DNA of 64,000 nt from Qipengyuania profundimaris (GTDB taxonomy: Bacteria; Pseudomonadota; Alphaproteobacteria; Sphingomonadales; Sphingomonadaceae), in contig NZ_JAVAIM010000001.1 in NCBI RefSeq assembly GCF_030717945.1, forward strand, positions 1,177,131 through 1,241,130, read 5' to 3'. Positions 62,368-64,000 of the stretch are shown here, piece after piece. The position numbers were made by a program, and so were the translations under genes. Within the stretch, counting starts at the first letter, position 1. Every line of letters starts with the position of its first letter. Under the pieces are notes generated by a model. The model was not told the origin of the DNA. It saw only the letters and a list, made by a program, of their open reading frames with translations, and did not search any database.

Positions 62368-64000
62368 ATGTCGCGCACGAAAGCCGGTTCCCCCCATGAC
62401 CCGAGAGGCAAGGAGCGTTTCCACGAGGAACGCGCGACTTATACCGTCGCCAGCGCTCAGCCCGATCTGGAAGCCGGCCTCACCGCGATCCGCGAAACGG
62501 TGAAGACGCTGAAGCCCCGCCCCGGCGTCTACCGCATGCTCGATGCGCGGGGCGACGTGCTCTATGTCGGCAAGGCGCGCAGCCTGAGGGCGCGGGTGGC
62601 GAATTACACGCAGGTCAAGGCGCTCACCAACCGGTTGCAGCGGATGGTGAGCCAGTGCCGCCGGATGGAGATCGTAGTCACGAACTCCGAGGCCGAGGCG
62701 CTGTTGCTCGAAGCGCAGCTGATCAAGCGCTATCGCCCCCCGTTCAACGTGCTGCTGCGCGACGACAAGAGCTTCCCCTTTATCCTGCTGCGCGCCGACC
62801 ATGCCTATCCGCGTATCCAGAAGCATCGCGGCGCGCGGCGGGCCAAGGGTAATTACTATGGCCCCTTCGCCAGCGCGGGCAGCGTGAACAAGACGCTGAA
62901 CGCGCTGCAGAAGCTGTTTCTACTCAGGAGCTGCACCGACAGCTTCTTCAACAATCGCGACCGGCCCTGCCTGCTCTACCAGATCAAGCGCTGCTCCGCG
63001 CCCTGCGTCGGCCGGATCGACGAGGCGGGCTATGCATCGCTGGTGCGGGAGGCGAAGGATTTCCTCGGCGGCAAGTCCAGCGCGGTGCAATCCGACCTCG
63101 AAAAGCAGATGGCGAAGGCGGCGGAGGATCTCGACTTCGAAACGGCCGCCATCCTGCGCGACCGGCTGCGCGCGGCGACCTTCATCCAGGGCAGCCAGGC
63201 GATCAACGCCAGCGGCGTCGGCGATGCGGATGTCTTCGCGCTGGCCGCCAAGGGCGGCCACATGGGCGTGCAGGCCTTCTTCATCCGCGGCGGGCAGAAC
63301 TGGGGCCACCGCGCGATCTTCCCGCGCAACACCGGCGATGTGGAAGAGGCGGAGGTACTCGCCGATGTGCTCCTGCAATTCTACGAAGAGGTGCCGCCGC
63401 CCAAGACAATCCTCGTCGATCGCGAGTTGCCCGAGCAGGACTTGATCGCCGAGGCGCTGTGCGAGAAGGCCGGGCATGCCGTCGCCATTTCGATCCCCCA
63501 GCGCGGCACGCGGCGCAAGCTGTTGCAGCAGGCGACGCGCAATGCGGTCGAGGCACTGGAGCGGCGACAGGCGGAAAGCGGCGCGAAGGCAAAGATCCAG
63601 CGCGAGCTAGCCGAATTCCTAGAGCTGGAGGACGTGCCGCAGCGCATCGAGGTCTACGACAACAGCCATATCCAGGGCGACAAGGCGCTGGGCGCGATGG
63701 TCGTCGCCGGGCCGGAAGGCTTCGAGAAGGGCCAGTACCGCAAGTTCAACATCAAGTCCGCGCAGACCAACGACGATTTCGGCATGATGCGCGAGGTGAT
63801 GAGCCGCCGCTTCCGCAATCTCGCCGAGAACCCGGACGGCGAAGAGGGGAAGAAGAACAGCCACGAGACCGTCTGGCCCGACCTCGTCCTGATCGACGGG
63901 GGCAAGGGCCAAATGTCGAGCGTGCGCGATACGCTGGCGGAAATGGGGATCGAGGATTTGCCGCTGATCGCCATCGCCAAGGGACCGCACCACGGCCGCG
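62368..64000 (+). CDS. uvrC: Excinuclease ABC subunit C, N-terminal part (cut by window edge)
   Basis: 544 codons are visible and the frame is still open at the end of the window. It has an extra 40-residue leader, then the GIY-YIG nuclease (PGVYRMLDARGDVLYVGKAR), a Cys cluster (RPCLLYQIKRCSAPCVGRI), the UVR motif region (DLEKQMAKAAEDLDFETAAILRDRL) and the RNase-H-like nuclease (IEVYDNSHIQG, LVLIDGGKGQ). It makes both incisions in nucleotide excision repair. The ATG at 62368 is the first in the frame after the divergent permease; no LexA box was seen in the 64 bases between. Confidence 0.94.
   Translation, partial: MSRTKAGSPHDPRGKERFHEERATYTVASAQPDLEAGLTAIRETVKTLKPRPGVYRMLDARGDVLYVGKARSLRARVANYTQVKALTNRLQRMVSQCRRMEIVVTNSEAEALLLEAQLIKRYRPPFNVLLRDDKSFPFILLRADHAYPRIQKHRGARRAKGNYYGPFASAGSVNKTLNALQKLFLLRSCTDSFFNNRDRPCLLYQIKRCSAPCVGRIDEAGYASLVREAKDFLGGKSSAVQSDLEKQMAKAAEDLDFETAAILRDRLRAATFIQGSQAINASGVGDADVFALAAKGGHMGVQAFFIRGGQNWGHRAIFPRNTGDVEEAEVLADVLLQFYEEVPPPKTILVDRELPEQDLIAEALCEKAGHAVAISIPQRGTRRKLLQQATRNAVEALERRQAESGAKAKIQRELAEFLELEDVPQRIEVYDNSHIQGDKALGAMVVAGPEGFEKGQYRKFNIKSAQTNDDFGMMREVMSRRFRNLAENPDGEEGKKNSHETVWPDLVLIDGGKGQMSSVRDTLAEMGIEDLPLIAIAKGPHHGR

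Overview
The window looks like a chromosome segment of an alphaproteobacterium of the order Sphingomonadales, most likely Erythrobacteraceae (Erythrobacter, Qipengyuania or Altererythrobacter type). The reasons are the high GC content, three TonB-dependent receptors, a CcrM-type GANTC methyltransferase, a split three-gene pnt transhydrogenase preceded by a tiny aa3-oxidase subunit IV gene, the order infA-maf-RNase G-like-yacG-tRNA-Phe, an ABA4-like protein and many four-base start/stop overlaps. No plasmid, phage or CRISPR hallmark was seen. This taxonomic call comes from gene content and protein style, not from a search.

Layout. 1-9.5 kb: the end of parC, secreted proteins of unknown role, a DUF1285-Nudix-cca operon on the minus strand, an acetyltransferase, a PQQ-type sugar dehydrogenase lipoprotein, rnhB with a coupled SDR, and a sulfotransferase. 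9.5-16.5 kb: ccrM, whose upstream region carries eight GANTC sites in 158 bp, followed by an accessory stretch. Here a TonB receptor, a small lipoprotein and an A/T-richer gene of unknown function are separated by two diverged copies of the 3' end of ccrM. 16.5-24.4 kb: folP, an SDR, an NtrC-type regulator with an altered GAFTGA loop, then cox subunit IV, pntAA, a secreted protein, pntAB, pntB and a small membrane protein. pntB carries a 90-bp palindromic element in frame inside its signal sequence. 24.4-34.8 kb: a beta-helix protein/diheme cytochrome/hydrolase operon, a racemase-family protein, a subtilase, a dgt-type HD hydrolase, an NAD-binding protein, an ABA4-like protein, an acyl-CoA ligase, a DUF938 protein and an entericidin-type lipoprotein. 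34.8-42.5 kb: cpaF, a DMT transporter, glmS and a GGDEF-EAL protein. 41.9-49.1 kb: purQ, purS and purC on the minus strand, with a convergent TonB receptor/M16 protease pair between purS and purC. 49.3-64 kb: an antiporter, wrbA, an HprK-like P-loop protein, tRNA-Phe, yacG, an RNase E/G-like protein, maf, infA, a large TonB receptor with a cysteine-bracketed insert, a hydrolase coupled to a wax-ester synthase with a histone-H1-like tail, a flavoprotein, an amino acid permease and the start of uvrC.

The most unusual structures are the serial ccrM 3'-end copies, which suggest repeated integration at the end of this gene, and the dense GANTC cluster in front of ccrM, which suggests methylation-sensitive autoregulation. 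Next are the in-frame repeat in pntB, the TonB receptor/M16 pair, which recalls protein-import systems of the Fus type, and the variant domains in the NtrC-like regulator, the wax-ester synthase and the 907-residue receptor.
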